From an uncultured Oscillospiraceae bacterium (lineage in GTDB: Bacteria > Bacillota > Clostridia > Oscillospirales > Oscillospiraceae), in assembly GCA_947627325.1 (NCBI GenBank), contig CANQVO010000010.1, positions 1 through 64,000 on the forward strand: a stretch of 64,000 nt of DNA. Direction: 5' to 3'. The notes under the pieces are model-generated. The model was given only the letters and a program-made list of their open reading frames with translations. It ran no database searches and was not told where the DNA came from. This document shows, in pieces, positions 63,080-64,000 of this stretch. The stretch's first letter is position 1. The number at the start of each line of letters is the position of its first letter. Made by a program: the position numbers and the translations under genes.

Positions 63080-64000
63080 ATGTTTCGCTCGCTCCATATG
63101 AAACTGGTGCTCATCATGGTACTGCTCATCGTGGCGCTGATGACAGTGGTGGGCGCGTTTTTGATGAACTCGGTCACCGCCTTCTACGTGGACGACTTCT
63201 ACTCCCGGATGTCCACCGTCCTCACCGACGAGCAGTTCGTCCGGGACGTGACCACCACCGAGGCCGGGGAGACGGACAGCCCCGGCAAGATCCAGGCCAT
63301 CCTGCGCTCCTACGTGGGCCCCCTGGGGGTGGACAGCCGCACCCGCAACTACTACATCCTGGACGGCCAGACCGCCCAGGTGCTGGCCTCCTCGGAGGAC
63401 GCCAGCGTCCAGCTCTCCCTGACCCCCAACCTCTCCACCGCCCTGAAGGGCGAGGAGGGCTACTCCAGCGATCCCACCTCCGACTACATGGACGTGGCCA
63501 TCCCCATCACCCGGGGGGAGGGGGAGTATATCATCTATATCCTGGACAACCGCCAGACCTCCCAGCGGCTGAGCGACCAGCTGTTCCGGCTGATCTTAGA
63601 GGCGCTGGTCTTTGGCCTTATCATCTCGGTGCTGTTGTCCTTTCTGCTGTCCAAGACCATGATCACCCCCATCGAACGGCTCACCGACGGCGTGCGCCAG
63701 GTGGCCTCCGGGGACTTCTCCAAAAAGATAGAGGTGGGCAGCAAGGACGAGATCGGCGTGCTCACCGAGAACTTTAACGTCATGGCCCGGCAGCTGCGGG
63801 ACACCATCGCCCAGGTGGAGAACGAGCGGCACAAGCTGGACACCCTGTTCCTCCACATGACAGACGGCGTGGTGGCCTTCTCCCACCGGGGCCAGCTGAT
63901 CCACGCAAACCCCGCCGCCAAGCGCCTGCTGGACCGGGAGTTGGACGCCTCGGTCACCTACGACGCCCTCTTTTCCGACATCGCCCCCTTCTACGACGCG
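63080..64000 (+). CDS. Sensor histidine kinase (N-terminal 307 residues; runs off the window)
   Basis: A membrane sensor kinase cut by the right edge; the frame from ATG 63080 is open to the last base. It has an N-terminal helix (MKLVLIMVLLIVALMTVVGA), an extracytoplasmic sensor of ~140 residues (FYVDDFYSRMSTVLTDEQF, YYILDGQTAQVLASSEDASV), a second helix (LILEALVFGLIISVLLSFLL), a HAMP domain (TPIERLTDGVRQVASGDFSK then LTENFNVMARQLRD), and the start of a PAS domain (LDTLFLHMTDGVVAFSHRGQ, IHANPAAKRLLDREL). This is the WalK/PhoR plan. The kinase core lies outside the window. AGAGAAAGGCGGTGGGCGG precedes the start. Confidence 0.93.
   Translation, partial: MFRSLHMKLVLIMVLLIVALMTVVGAFLMNSVTAFYVDDFYSRMSTVLTDEQFVRDVTTTEAGETDSPGKIQAILRSYVGPLGVDSRTRNYYILDGQTAQVLASSEDASVQLSLTPNLSTALKGEEGYSSDPTSDYMDVAIPITRGEGEYIIYILDNRQTSQRLSDQLFRLILEALVFGLIISVLLSFLLSKTMITPIERLTDGVRQVASGDFSKKIEVGSKDEIGVLTENFNVMARQLRDTIAQVENERHKLDTLFLHMTDGVVAFSHRGQLIHANPAAKRLLDRELDASVTYDALFSDIAPFYDA

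Overview
The window comes from a GC-rich clostridial Firmicute. The Rnf complex in the order rnfCDGEAB, several SLH-anchored surface proteins, a T-box, a cobalamin riboswitch, consensus sigma-A promoters and GGAGG ribosome binding sites point to a gut Oscillospiraceae (Flavonifractor, Lawsonibacter or Intestinimonas type). That family-level assignment is inference from gene content and base composition; no search was run.

Layout. 1-2.5 kb (minus): a nitrogen cluster, glnA, an ANTAR regulator and an ammonium transporter cut by the window edge, with terminator-like hairpins in the leaders of glnA and amt. 2.7-9.6 kb (plus): two SLH surface proteins. One carries a long PTPE repeat. The other is a 1501-residue protein behind a cobalamin riboswitch and contains a transcobalamin-like (DUF4430) domain. 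9.6-24.7 kb: a 14.3 kb integrative mobilizable element in tRNA-Val(GAC), bounded by a 45-bp att duplication. The left att is preceded by the 3' remnant of a second, near-identical integrase. The element has an AT-rich cargo (Fic protein, a BcgI-like restriction-modification pair, three unknown ORFs), a GC-rich mobilization module (HTH proteins, RHH protein, MobP-type relaxase with Sel1 repeats), HicAB, and two tandem tyrosine recombinases. tRNA-Arg(CCU) and tRNA-Ser(CGA) follow.

25-34.9 kb: ZIP metal transporter; a lipid operon (plsY, diacylglycerol glycosyltransferase, anion permease); pyruvate kinase; a small SLH protein; ilvBNC. 34.9-40 kb: the rnf operon. 40-44 kb (minus): ylxM-ffh-rpsP-khpA-rimM-trmD, with an orphan promoter and short terminated transcript downstream. 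44-48 kb: a PduO-type cobalamin adenosyltransferase, a membrane protein, and an SLH-CBM2-GH5 glucanase. 48-53 kb: an xpaC-telA-LemA-TPM-DUF975 envelope/stress operon. 53-59 kb (plus): ilvA, rpe-recR, then alaS behind a T-box; a diverged copy of the alaS 3' end lies just downstream. 59-64 kb: HIT protein, a large GT-C-like membrane protein, a Nudix hydrolase, and an OmpR-type response regulator with its histidine kinase, which runs off the end.

Themes: branched-chain amino acid synthesis (ilvBNC and ilvA), energy conservation (rnf, pyk), surface display (four SLH proteins) and extensive RNA-level control (T-box, B12 riboswitch, attenuators). The most unusual items are the B12-controlled surface protein with a transcobalamin-like domain, the synonymous-only duplicate of the alaS tail, the compact T-box, and the layered insertions at tRNA-Val.
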